Shown: piece by piece, positions 25,625-33,285 of the stretch
Layout: every line of letters begins with the position of its first letter
Position numbering within the stretch: the first letter of the stretch is position 1
Source of the DNA: Alphaproteobacteria bacterium MarineAlpha6_Bin4
GTDB lineage: Bacteria; Pseudomonadota; Alphaproteobacteria; GCA-002720895
Assembly (NCBI GenBank): GCA_002937775.1
Contig: PTKO01000006.1
Coordinates: 1 to 43,789, forward strand
DNA: 43,789 nucleotides
Direction: 5' to 3'
The notes under the pieces: generated by a model
What the model was told of the DNA's origin: nothing
The model's input: only the letters and a program-made list of their open reading frames with translations
Database searches by the model: none
Made by a program: the position numbers and the translations under genes

Positions 25625-26239
25625 TTACTCTAACATTTTTATTATTGGTTTAAAAGATTTTCTATGATGTGGCGTAATTCCTAGTAACTTTATTTTATCA
25701 ATATGTAATTTTGTCCCATATCCAGAATTTTTATTCCAAAAAAAATCAGGATATTTATTTGATAGTTTTTTCATTAGGTTATCTCTTATAACCTTTGCAA
25801 TTATTGACGCAGAAGCAATTGATATAGATTTATTATCCCCATTTTTAATTGCTTTGACTTTTGTTGAAATTTTTGGAATGTTTATTCCATCAACTATAAC
25901 AAAATCTGCATTTATTTTTAGAGAATTATATGCTCTTTCCATAGCAATTAAAGATGCTTGAAGTATATTTTTTTCTTCGATTTCTTTAACACTTGCAGCA
26001 CCCACACCAAATGGGACAATGTTAATTAAAATTTTATATATTTTTTCTCTAATTTTTTTTGAAATTTTTTTTGAATCATCAATCATAATAATGTCTGGAT
26101 ATTTTTTTATAAATTTATTCCATAAAGATATTTTTATATAGACCGCTACAGCCACGACAGGTCCAGCTAATGTTCCTCTTCCTACCTCATCTATTCCAAC
26201 TACAATATCACCAGATTTTTTTTCTATATTAAAATTCAT
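25625..26239 (-). CDS. rnhB: Ribonuclease HII
   Basis: Removes ribonucleotides from DNA and RNA-DNA hybrids. It has 204 residues, standard size. Acidic active-site residues are in VGIDEVGRGTLAGPVVAVAV near 14-33, VIVDGINIP near 113-121, and IASASIIAKVIRD near 140-152. The C-terminal TPHHRKSFKPI is conserved. Its start overlaps the moaB-like stop by 4 bases, indicating coupled translation. Confidence 0.95.
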   Translation of the reverse strand: MNFNIEKKSGDIVVGIDEVGRGTLAGPVVAVAVYIKISLWNKFIKKYPDIIMIDDSKKISKKIREKIYKILINIVPFGVGAASVKEIEEKNILQASLIAMERAYNSLKINADFVIVDGINIPKISTKVKAIKNGDNKSISIASASIIAKVIRDNLMKKLSNKYPDFFWNKNSGYGTKLHIDKIKLLGITPHHRKSFKPIIKMLE

Positions 26240-26739
26240 TTTTTTAATTTCGGAATAATTTCAACTAAATTACACGGCTTAAAAGATGAATCTAATTGGT
26301 ACTTTATAATTTCATCCCAAGCATCTTTACAAGCGGATGGGGAGCCGGGTAATGAAAATAAGTATTTCCCATTTGAAACCCCTGCGCATGCACGAGATTG
26401 AATTGTAGATGTTTTAATTTTTTTAAAACTTATTAATCTAAAAATTTCACCAAAGCCGGGAATATCTTTTTCAAAGAATGATTTAAAAACTTCTGGGGTA
26501 ATATCTTTTTTAGTTAGTCCTGTACCACCAGTAGCTATAATTACGTTTAAGTTTTTATTACTTAGCCATGTTTTAAGAATCTTTTTTATTTCATTTTTAT
26601 TATCTTTACAAATTTTTTTTTCAAATAGATTGTGTTGAGAATTTAGCACTTTATCTTTTAATAATTTACCAGATTTGTCTGTTTTTAGATTTCTAGTATC
26701 TGAAACAGTAAGAATTGCGATATTTAATTTTTTCTTCAT
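26236..26739 (-). CDS. moaB: MoaB/Mog-family molybdenum cofactor protein
   Basis: A 167-residue protein of the MoaB/MogA family, which adenylylates molybdopterin before metal insertion. The loop ATGGTGLTKKDITPE near 69-83 and the FSLPGSPSACKDAWDEII block near 127-144 are diagnostic. No other molybdenum-cofactor gene is in the window, so whether the cell makes the cofactor cannot be said. It lies between udg (3 bases) and rnhB (4-base overlap). Confidence 0.88.
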   Translation of the reverse strand: MKKKLNIAILTVSDTRNLKTDKSGKLLKDKVLNSQHNLFEKKICKDNKNEIKKILKTWLSNKNLNVIIATGGTGLTKKDITPEVFKSFFEKDIPGFGEIFRLISFKKIKTSTIQSRACAGVSNGKYLFSLPGSPSACKDAWDEIIKYQLDSSFKPCNLVEIIPKLKK

Positions 26740-26742
26740 ATT

Positions 26743-27453
26743 TTATATTTTTAAAGTTGTTAATTTTCTTTTAACCTTTTTTAAATCTTCCCAAGCAATT
26801 TTTTTTTGGCTTGGAGATCTTAACAAATAACTAGGATGAAAAATACAAGTTGTTAATATTTCTTTTTTCAAAAAGGGGTTTTTATAATTAAACCATTTTC
26901 CATGGATTTTGGTTATACCATCTTCTATTTTTAGTATAGATTTTGAAGCAACATTGCCAAAAAGTAATATAATTTTTGGATTTATGATAGATATATGCTT
27001 CTCGACATATGGAAGAAAAATCCCAATTTCATCATTTGTTGGAGTCCTATTATCAGGAGGTCTCCACGGAATAATATTTGTGATATAAACATTTTTTCTT
27101 CTATCAAGATCAATAGCATTTATCATTTGATCTAGTTTTTTTCCAGCTGCTCCTACAAACGGTTTTCCAATTTTATCTTCTTCAAATCCTGGTGCCTCAC
27201 CAATAATCATAACATTTGAGTTTGTTATACCATCAAAAAAAACAAAATTTTTTGCTTTAAACTTTAATTCACAATCTAAATTAATTATTTCTTTTTTTAA
27301 ATTTGTTAATTTTGTTTTTAAAGAATTTTCATTTTTTTTACCGCTAAAACAACTCTCAAATCTTTTTCTTGGTTTATTTTGAATATGCGTTTCAACTCCA
27401 AATGATTTATAATAATTAAGTAACACTGATGCATATTTTTTTTTATTTAGCAT
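26743..27453 (-). CDS. Uracil-DNA glycosylase, family 4-like, without Fe-S cysteines
   Basis: Removes uracil from DNA to start base-excision repair. It has 236 residues. The uracil-binding loop IGEAPGFEED (84-93), KPFVGAAGKKLDQM (97-110), NIIPWRPPDNRTPTNDEI near 125-142, and the C-terminal FHPSYLLRSP are the family 4 marks. Canonical family 4 enzymes hold a 4Fe-4S cluster with a CxxC pair and two further cysteines. Here only C61 remains at the first site (NLDCELK) and the third position reads EIGIFLPYVEKH with Phe, so the cluster is probably lost. It is first in the long minus-strand run. Confidence 0.9.
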   Translation of the reverse strand: MLNKKKYASVLLNYYKSFGVETHIQNKPRKRFESCFSGKKNENSLKTKLTNLKKEIINLDCELKFKAKNFVFFDGITNSNVMIIGEAPGFEEDKIGKPFVGAAGKKLDQMINAIDLDRRKNVYITNIIPWRPPDNRTPTNDEIGIFLPYVEKHISIINPKIILLFGNVASKSILKIEDGITKIHGKWFNYKNPFLKKEILTTCIFHPSYLLRSPSQKKIAWEDLKKVKRKLTTLKI

Positions 27454-27524
27454 ATTTTTTTTAAATGTTAGTTTTTTCTGTTGTTTTATGATACAAAATT
27501 TTATTTATGACTAAAGGAACAAAT

Positions 27525-27552
27525 TTGATAAGTTAATTATTCTACTTATATC
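27525..27552 (+). promoter_or_regulatory. Candidate promoter of the ETF-QO gene
   Basis: TTGATA (27525-27530) and TATATC (27547-27552) are spaced by 16 bases in the 108-base gap between divergent udg and the ETF-QO gene. If used, transcription would begin almost at the ATG (27562), giving a nearly leaderless message; no ribosome site is visible there. In such AT-rich DNA chance matches are frequent. Confidence 0.3.
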
Positions 27553-27561
27553 TTTATATAT

Positions 27562-29193
27562 ATGACAAAAGAATCAATGAATTTTGATGTTTTAATAGTT
27601 GGAGCTGGGCCATCCGGACTTTCTGCTAGTATAAAACTTGCCCAACTTGCGAAAAAAAACAATAAAACTTTAAATATATGTGTTATTGAAAAAGGTTCAG
27701 AAGTTGGAGCGCATATATTGTCAGGAGCTGTTTTAGAGACAAAAGCTCTTGATGAACTAATACCTGATTGGAAAAGCAAAGATTCGCCTTTAAAAACTGA
27801 AGCAACTAAAGATAATTTTTTATTATTAACTAAAAATAGATCTTTTAAATTACCTACACCGCCTCAAATGAAAAATAACGGTAATTATATTGTAAGTTTA
27901 GGCAATTTTTGTAGATGGCTGGCAAAACAAGCAGAGGAATTAGGGGTAAATGTTTTTCCTGGTTTTGCTGCTTCAGAAATTATTTATAATGATAAAAAAA
28001 ATAAAGTTATAGGTATTAAAACTGGTGATCAAGGTCTTGATAAAGACGGAAATAAATTAGAAAATTTTCAAGAAGGTTACGATCTTTTTGCAAAACAAAC
28101 AATTTTTTCTGAAGGCTGTCATGGCTCACTAACTAAACAATTAATAAAAAAATATAATCTAAGAGAAAATTCAAATCCTCAGACATATGGAATTGGTTTA
28201 AAAGAACTTTGGGAAATAAAACCAGAAAATCATAAAAAAGGGGAAATCATTCATTCAATTGGATGGCCTTTAGATAATAAGACTTATGGCGGTTCTTTTC
28301 TTTATTATCTTGAAAATAATCAAGTTTCAGTAGGTTTTGTTATTGGTTTAGATTATCAAAATCCCTATCTAAGCCCATTTGATGAATTTCAGAGATTTAA
28401 AACCCATCCTGAAATTAAAAAAATTTTTGATGGTGGAAAAAGAATTTCTTATGGCGCTAGAGCACTAAATGAAGGTGGTTTCCAATCTATTCCTAAATTA
28501 ACTGCACCTGGAGCATTGCTAGTAGGATGCACAGCAGGTTTTATGAATGTTCCTAAAATAAAAGGAACGCATACAGCAATGAAGTCAGGAATCATTGCTG
28601 CTGAAGAAATTTTCAAAAATATTTTTAACGATAAAATTATAGAAATTAACTCTTACGAAGAAGAAATAAAAAAATCTTGGGTATGGGATGAATTATACAG
28701 CGTAAGAAATATCAGACCAGCTTTTCAATGGGGGTTTTGGCCTGGTTTAATATACAGCGCAATAGACACTTTTATTTTAAGAGGTAAGGCTCCTTGGACT
28801 TTTAAACATCACGAAGATCATAAATCATTAAAGCCAGCTAATAGTGCTAAAAAAATTGAATATTTAAAACCAGATGGTGTAATTACTTTTGATAAATTAT
28901 CATCAGTTTTTATTTCTAATACTAATCATTCAGAAAACCAGCCTTGCCACTTACAATTAAAAGATAAAGATATTCCAATTGAAAATAATTTAAAAAATTA
29001 TGATGCCCCTGAACAAAGATACTGTCCCGCAGGAGTATATGAGATAGTTGGTTTAGATAAAGATGCGCCAAAACTACAAATTAATGCTCAAAATTGTGTT
29101 CATTGTAAAACTTGTGATATAAAAGATCCTAGTCAAAATATTAATTGGGTAACTCCTGAAGGAGGGGGAGGCCCGAGATATCCTAATATGTAA
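27562..29193 (+). CDS. Electron transfer flavoprotein-ubiquinone oxidoreductase
   Basis: Membrane-associated FAD and 4Fe-4S enzyme passing electrons from electron transfer flavoprotein to ubiquinone, so linking acyl-CoA and amine dehydrogenases to the bc1 complex. It has 543 residues. The FAD dinucleotide loop VGAGPSGLSASIKLAQLA is near 13-30; GCTAGFMNVPKIKGTHTAMK near 319-338 is also conserved. The cluster ligands sit in RYCPAGVYEI and NCVHCKTCDIKDPSQNINW toward the end, and PEGGGGPRYPNM is the typical C-terminus. The two ETF subunit genes are not in the window. It starts a plus-strand group with the TPR gene and ispE. Confidence 0.95.
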   Translation: MTKESMNFDVLIVGAGPSGLSASIKLAQLAKKNNKTLNICVIEKGSEVGAHILSGAVLETKALDELIPDWKSKDSPLKTEATKDNFLLLTKNRSFKLPTPPQMKNNGNYIVSLGNFCRWLAKQAEELGVNVFPGFAASEIIYNDKKNKVIGIKTGDQGLDKDGNKLENFQEGYDLFAKQTIFSEGCHGSLTKQLIKKYNLRENSNPQTYGIGLKELWEIKPENHKKGEIIHSIGWPLDNKTYGGSFLYYLENNQVSVGFVIGLDYQNPYLSPFDEFQRFKTHPEIKKIFDGGKRISYGARALNEGGFQSIPKLTAPGALLVGCTAGFMNVPKIKGTHTAMKSGIIAAEEIFKNIFNDKIIEINSYEEEIKKSWVWDELYSVRNIRPAFQWGFWPGLIYSAIDTFILRGKAPWTFKHHEDHKSLKPANSAKKIEYLKPDGVITFDKLSSVFISNTNHSENQPCHLQLKDKDIPIENNLKNYDAPEQRYCPAGVYEIVGLDKDAPKLQINAQNCVHCKTCDIKDPSQNINWVTPEGGGGPRYPNM

Positions 29194-29202
29194 TTTTTTA
29201 AA

Positions 29203-30879
29203 ATGTATAAATTATTATTTTTATTATTTTTATTTTTTTGCAAACCATTATTAGCAATAGATTTTGGGAATTATTTAGCAGGAGAAAGCGCGTATAACAA
29301 CAAAGACAATAAGGCTGCTATATATTATTTTAAGAATGCTATTGACTTAAACAAATTAGATACAGAATTTGGAACAGATGTAGCGCAAAAATTATGCGAT
29401 TTATATCTTTTAGAAGGTGAAATAGACAATTGTATTTCATTAGGAAGAAAAATTGAAAAAAAACTTACTTCAGATAACATCAATAATACAAATATTTTAA
29501 TGGCACTGGTAGTAGGAGATATTAAAGATAAAAAATTTAATTTAGCTTTAAAAAGATTAAAAAAAATAAAAAAAAGTTCTTATGAAAGATTTTCCGTTCC
29601 TATAATTGAAGCCTGGTTAATTTCTGAAGAAAAAAAAGATTTCAAAAAGGCAGAAAAAAAATTGCACGAATTAGATAAGGATCTTGCGATAAATGGTCTT
29701 AGAAATTTGAATTTAGCTCTTATCCATGAATTCTTTGATCAAAATGATGAAGCATTAATATATTATAAAAAAACATTAAATGCTTTTACTCAACCATCTT
29801 TTAGATTAGCTGAATTAGCAGCGAATGCTTTTGAAAGAAATAATGATTTTGAAAAGTCTAAAGAAATATATTTAAAATTTTTATCTAATTCTAGTGATAA
29901 ACTATTAATAGAAAAACCACTCAAAAGAATAGAAAGAAAGCAGATACCAGATAAAATAATAAAAAATATTGACGATGGAATTTCAGAACTATTTAGTACC
30001 ATTGCAAGTACTTTTAATTCAGATTTTACAAACGATTTTTCAATAATTTATTCATATTTTTCTTTATATTTGGAAAAAGATTCTGAAGTTGCACAGCTGT
30101 ATCTTGCTGAATTATTAGAAAATAATTCTAAATTTTTAGAAGCAAATAATTTATATAAAAAAATAAAACCATCATCTAGTTTTTTTTGGCATTCAAAGCT
30201 AAAAACTGCAAGAAATTTGGAGCTTCTGGGAGAAAATAAAAGTTCAATTTCAATGTTAAAAGAAATGTCAGATGAAAAAAAAGAAAGATATGATTCTTTG
30301 AAACTTCTTGGGGATATATATAGAAATTATGATAAATACAATGAAGCTATAAAATCTTACAATAAAGCAGTGTCCAGAATTGAAGAAATTAATAAGGAGC
30401 ATTGGGATTTGTTATATTCTAGAGGCATGGCTTATGAAAGAAGCAATCAATGGGATAAAGCAGAAAAAGATTTTTTAAAAATCTTAGATTTGTTTCCAAA
30501 TCAGCCAGATGTATTAAATTATTTAGGATACTCTTGGGTTGAACAAAATCAAAATCTTGATAAAGCAAAAAATTTATTGATCAAAGCAGTAGGAATAAAG
30601 CCATCAGATCCATATTTCGTAGATAGTTTAGGTTGGGCATATTATCATTTAAAAGAATATGACAAAGCGGTTGAGGAGCTTGAGAAAGCCATTAGTTTAA
30701 TGCCAACTGATCCAATTATTAATGATCATTTAGGGGATGCGTATTTAAAAGTTAATAGAAAATTAGAAGCTTTATACCAATGGAAAAAAGCAGTTGAATT
30801 TAAACCTGAAAGCGATTTAGAAAAAAAAATAAAAAAAAAAATAGAAGAATTAAATGATAATAAACTAGATTCATTATAA
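29203..30879 (+). CDS. TPR-repeat protein with signal peptide
   Basis: A 558-residue secreted or periplasmic protein. Residues 1-18 form a signal peptide (MYKLLFLLFLFFCKPLLA); the rest is helical. Clear tetratricopeptide repeats occur in the C-terminal half, for example LGDIYRNYDKYNEAIKSYNK, RGMAYERSNQWDKAEKDFLK, LGWAYYHLKEYDKAVEELEK and LGDAYLKVNRKLEALYQWKK (about 370-540). Such TPR proteins often follow ETF-QO and precede ispE in Alphaproteobacteria. They probably act as scaffolds; the partner is unknown. It lies 9 bases after ETF-QO and 4 bases before ispE. Confidence 0.85.
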   Translation: MYKLLFLLFLFFCKPLLAIDFGNYLAGESAYNNKDNKAAIYYFKNAIDLNKLDTEFGTDVAQKLCDLYLLEGEIDNCISLGRKIEKKLTSDNINNTNILMALVVGDIKDKKFNLALKRLKKIKKSSYERFSVPIIEAWLISEEKKDFKKAEKKLHELDKDLAINGLRNLNLALIHEFFDQNDEALIYYKKTLNAFTQPSFRLAELAANAFERNNDFEKSKEIYLKFLSNSSDKLLIEKPLKRIERKQIPDKIIKNIDDGISELFSTIASTFNSDFTNDFSIIYSYFSLYLEKDSEVAQLYLAELLENNSKFLEANNLYKKIKPSSSFFWHSKLKTARNLELLGENKSSISMLKEMSDEKKERYDSLKLLGDIYRNYDKYNEAIKSYNKAVSRIEEINKEHWDLLYSRGMAYERSNQWDKAEKDFLKILDLFPNQPDVLNYLGYSWVEQNQNLDKAKNLLIKAVGIKPSDPYFVDSLGWAYYHLKEYDKAVEELEKAISLMPTDPIINDHLGDAYLKVNRKLEALYQWKKAVEFKPESDLEKKIKKKIEELNDNKLDSL

Positions 30880-30883
30880 TTTA

Positions 30884-31738
30884 ATGATAGAAAGAAAAAT
30901 CCTTAAATGTAAAGCTTACGCTAAAATCAACCTATTTCTTAATGTTTTTGAAAAGACAAAAGAAAATTTACATAATTTAGAAAGTTTAATATGCTTTTTG
31001 AATTTTTATGATGAAATAACAATATCAGAAAATAAAAAATTTTTAATTGAAGTAAAAGGACCTTTTAAAAAATTTATAAAAAGGGAAAATATAATTGAGA
31101 AAACTTTTATGATTTTTAAAGATTTTTCTAATTTAAAAAAAAATTACAAAATATCTTTAAATAAAAGAATACCAGTTTCAGCAGGTTTAGGCGGAGGCTC
31201 CGCTGATGCTGCTGCTGTTTTAAACGGTTTAAATTTATTAAATAAAAAAAAAATAAATAACAAAAATTTATTTAATATAGCTATGAAAATTGGTTCTGAT
31301 GTACCAGCCTGTTTATATAACAATAATGTTTTTGTATCAGGATATGGAGATATTTTAACAAAAGCTCCAAAAATACCACAGATCTCAGTTTTATTAATTA
31401 ATCCAAGGAAAGAGCTTTCCACAAAAAAAGTTTTTGGAATTTATAAAAAAAAGAAGAATAAAAAAAAAAAAATTATATTAAATAATAAAAATTTTTTTTC
31501 ATGGATAACGATGCAAGAAAATGATTTGCAAAAATATTCAGAAAAATTAATTCCAGAAATTAAAGTTATTCATAAATTCTTGAGTTCTTTAAACAATTGT
31601 TTTTTTTCAAAGATGTCAGGTAGTGGCCCGACATTTTTTGCACTATTCAAGAAAAAAGTAGATGCGAATAAAACAAAGCTTTTATTGAAAAAAAAATATC
31701 CTAAATGGTGGACAGGTATTTATTCAATCAAAACTTAA
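30884..31738 (+). CDS. ispE: 4-diphosphocytidyl-2-C-methyl-D-erythritol kinase
   Basis: GHMP-superfamily kinase of the non-mevalonate isoprenoid pathway, which also supplies the ubiquinone side chain. It has 284 residues. The N-terminal AKINLFLNVFEK near 12-23 holds the catalytic Lys region, the ATP loop PVSAGLGGGSADAAAVLNGL is near 98-117, and SKMSGSGPTFFALF near 242-255 is the third GHMP motif. It carries an uninterrupted run of 13 adenines (31460-31472) encoding lysines in a variable loop. Confidence 0.94.
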   Translation: MIERKILKCKAYAKINLFLNVFEKTKENLHNLESLICFLNFYDEITISENKKFLIEVKGPFKKFIKRENIIEKTFMIFKDFSNLKKNYKISLNKRIPVSAGLGGGSADAAAVLNGLNLLNKKKINNKNLFNIAMKIGSDVPACLYNNNVFVSGYGDILTKAPKIPQISVLLINPRKELSTKKVFGIYKKKKNKKKKIILNNKNFFSWITMQENDLQKYSEKLIPEIKVIHKFLSSLNNCFFSKMSGSGPTFFALFKKKVDANKTKLLLKKKYPKWWTGIYSIKT

Positions 31739-31741
31739 TCT

Positions 31742-31760
31742 TTGAATAAATTCAATTTTT
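31742..31760 (+). terminator. Weak hairpin with T-run after ispE
   Basis: TTGAAT and ATTCAA form an inverted repeat with only 2 bases between (31742-31755), followed by a run of T. It lies 3 bases after the ispE stop and before the tRNA. The stem is all but GC-free, so it may be a chance palindrome in AT-rich DNA. Confidence 0.25.
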
Positions 31761-31788
31761 AATATAGTTTTATATTATTAGGTTTTAT

Positions 31789-31863
31789 TGGGGCGTCGCC
31801 AAGTGGTAAGGCACGAGTTTTTGGTACTCGCATTCGCAGGTTCGAATCCTGCCGCCCCAGCCA
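31789..31863 (+). tRNA. tRNA-Gln (anticodon UUG)
   Basis: A 75-base cloverleaf with CCA encoded. Acceptor strands TGGGGCG and CGCCCCA pair fully; the anticodon stem is CGAGT/ACTCG with loop TTTTGGT, so the anticodon is TTG; the T arm is GCAGG-TTCGAAT-CCTGC. The discriminator is G. The CCA ends at 31863 and the stop codon of the convergent tspO gene begins at the next base, so there is no spacer for a terminator. Confidence 0.97.
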
Positions 31864-32349
31864 TTAGTTTAAATTCCAAATACTATAATTTAATAAAGAG
31901 GCATACATAACCCATAACAAATATGGAATTAATATATATCCAGAAATTTTATTAATTTTTAAGAAATAAATAATATTAATTATTATTAATAATATTAAAA
32001 ATATTATTTCAAAAAGTGCTAAATCAATTCTTTGTATGCCAAAAAAAAGATATGTCCAAAAAATATTAAAAAAAAATTGTATCCAAAAGATTTTAATTGC
32101 AAAATTCCTTATTTTACTTTTATTTTCCATCCAAATTAACCATACAGAAATCCCCATTAATATATAAATAATTGTCCAAACAGGGCCAAAAACCCAATCT
32201 GGTGGATTAAAATTTGGTTTATTTAATGTTTGATACCAAGTTTCTACTGAAATAAATGTAAAGTACCCGCCTAGACCATTGCCAAAAACAAGGCATAAAA
32301 AAATAAAGAAAAATAACCAAATAATATTTTTTTTATCTAAGTTTACCAT
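31864..32349 (-). CDS. TspO/MBR family membrane protein
   Basis: A 161-residue, five-helix protein of the TspO (tryptophan-rich sensory protein, peripheral benzodiazepine receptor-like) family, which binds porphyrins and sterol-like ligands. Diagnostic region PPDWVFGPVWTIIYILMGIS lies near 49-68, with many Trp and aromatic residues. The frame is open 16 codons further upstream, but the ATG at 32347-32349 (MVNLDKKNIIW) gives the usual N-terminus. It overlaps the doxX stop by 17 bases. Whether it acts as a light/oxygen sensor, as in Rhodobacter, or in porphyrin handling is not known here. Confidence 0.9.
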   Translation of the reverse strand: MVNLDKKNIIWLFFFIFLCLVFGNGLGGYFTFISVETWYQTLNKPNFNPPDWVFGPVWTIIYILMGISVWLIWMENKSKIRNFAIKIFWIQFFFNIFWTYLFFGIQRIDLALFEIIFLILLIIINIIYFLKINKISGYILIPYLLWVMYASLLNYSIWNLN

Positions 32350-32770
32350 CAAGCGAAAAATTCCCAGCACCTTTAAGAAATATAGCAAATGTAACAACTC
32401 CCCACATTAATGGGTACTCATAGCCTTGTTTAGTCCAAAAAAAACCTTGTTCTAGATGTTGTTCAACTGCAAATGCCATAAATACTGTTACAGACAAAGC
32501 AGCCAGTCTAGTGAAAAAACCTAGAGCTATACAAATACCACCAATAAATTCGGTTAAAGCAATTAGATATGCTAAGAAAAAACCAGTAAAAACAGGATTA
32601 GAATAGTCTTTATCTAAAAAATTGATAAAACCATCAAGATTTCCATTAAATCCTTTATATAATTTACCGTAACCATGAGGTATTAACAATATACCGGTTA
32701 TAACCCTAATTAATGGATATGAAAAGTATTCGCCTAAAGAGTCTAAATTTCTTAAAAATGGGTTTATCAT
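32333..32770 (-). CDS. DoxX family membrane protein
   Basis: A 145-residue protein with four predicted helices and the DoxX signature: YPLIRVITGILLIPHGYGKL near 18-37, FFLAYLIALTEFIGGICIAL near 64-83, and FFTRLAALSVTVFMAFAVEQ near 86-105. DoxX-type proteins are linked with oxidoreductase or stress functions, but no general activity is proven. Its end overlaps the start of tspO, so the two form a two-gene operon. It is divergent from the DUF1285 gene. Confidence 0.85.
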   Translation of the reverse strand: MINPFLRNLDSLGEYFSYPLIRVITGILLIPHGYGKLYKGFNGNLDGFINFLDKDYSNPVFTGFFLAYLIALTEFIGGICIALGFFTRLAALSVTVFMAFAVEQHLEQGFFWTKQGYEYPLMWGVVTFAIFLKGAGNFSLDGKLR

Positions 32771-32816
32771 AAATTATATTTTATTTTATAATTATAAATT
32801 ATTCATTCTAGTCACA

Positions 32817-33281
32817 TTGAAACAAAAAAAAAATATAATAAAAAAATTTCCAATAAAAATCAAATCTAATGGTGAATGGTTTTACCAAAATGAATTAATT
32901 CAAAAAAAGGCTTTGATAAAATTATTTTCATCGGTTTTGGTAGCAGATAGTAAAGGTAATTTTTACTTAGAAACACCAGCAGAGAAGGGAAAAATAGAAG
33001 TGGAAGATGCACCTTTTATAATTACGGATTTCAATGTAAAAGTTGTAAACAAAAAACAAGAAATAATGTTTAAGACTAACGTAGATGAGGAAATTATTTT
33101 AAGTAAAAAGAATCCTATTTTTTATAAAAAAAATACCATTCCTTATATTGTGATCAAAAAAAATATAAATGCTAAATTAGAAAGATCGGTTTATTATCAA
33201 TTGATTAATAAATTTTCTAATAAAAATACTAAAAATAAATTAAAAATAAAAAGCAAAGGCTGTGAATTTACATTAAAATAA
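32817..33281 (+). CDS. DUF1285 family protein
   Basis: A 154-residue cytoplasmic protein matching DUF1285: SNGEWFYQNELIQKKALIKL near 17-36, LVADSKGNFYLETPAEKGKI near 41-60, and VEDAPFIITDF near 62-72. The family commonly lies just before cca in Alphaproteobacteria, as here (4 bases). The function is unknown. A TTG start at 32817 is chosen since no in-frame ATG precedes the conserved core. Confidence 0.8.
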   Translation: MKQKKNIIKKFPIKIKSNGEWFYQNELIQKKALIKLFSSVLVADSKGNFYLETPAEKGKIEVEDAPFIITDFNVKVVNKKQEIMFKTNVDEEIILSKKNPIFYKKNTIPYIVIKKNINAKLERSVYYQLINKFSNKNTKNKLKIKSKGCEFTLK

Positions 33282-33285
33282 TAAC

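Noticed and set aside
32350-32397. 16-codon upstream extension of tspO
   Set aside because: It lies within doxX, and TspO proteins start near the MVNLDKK position.
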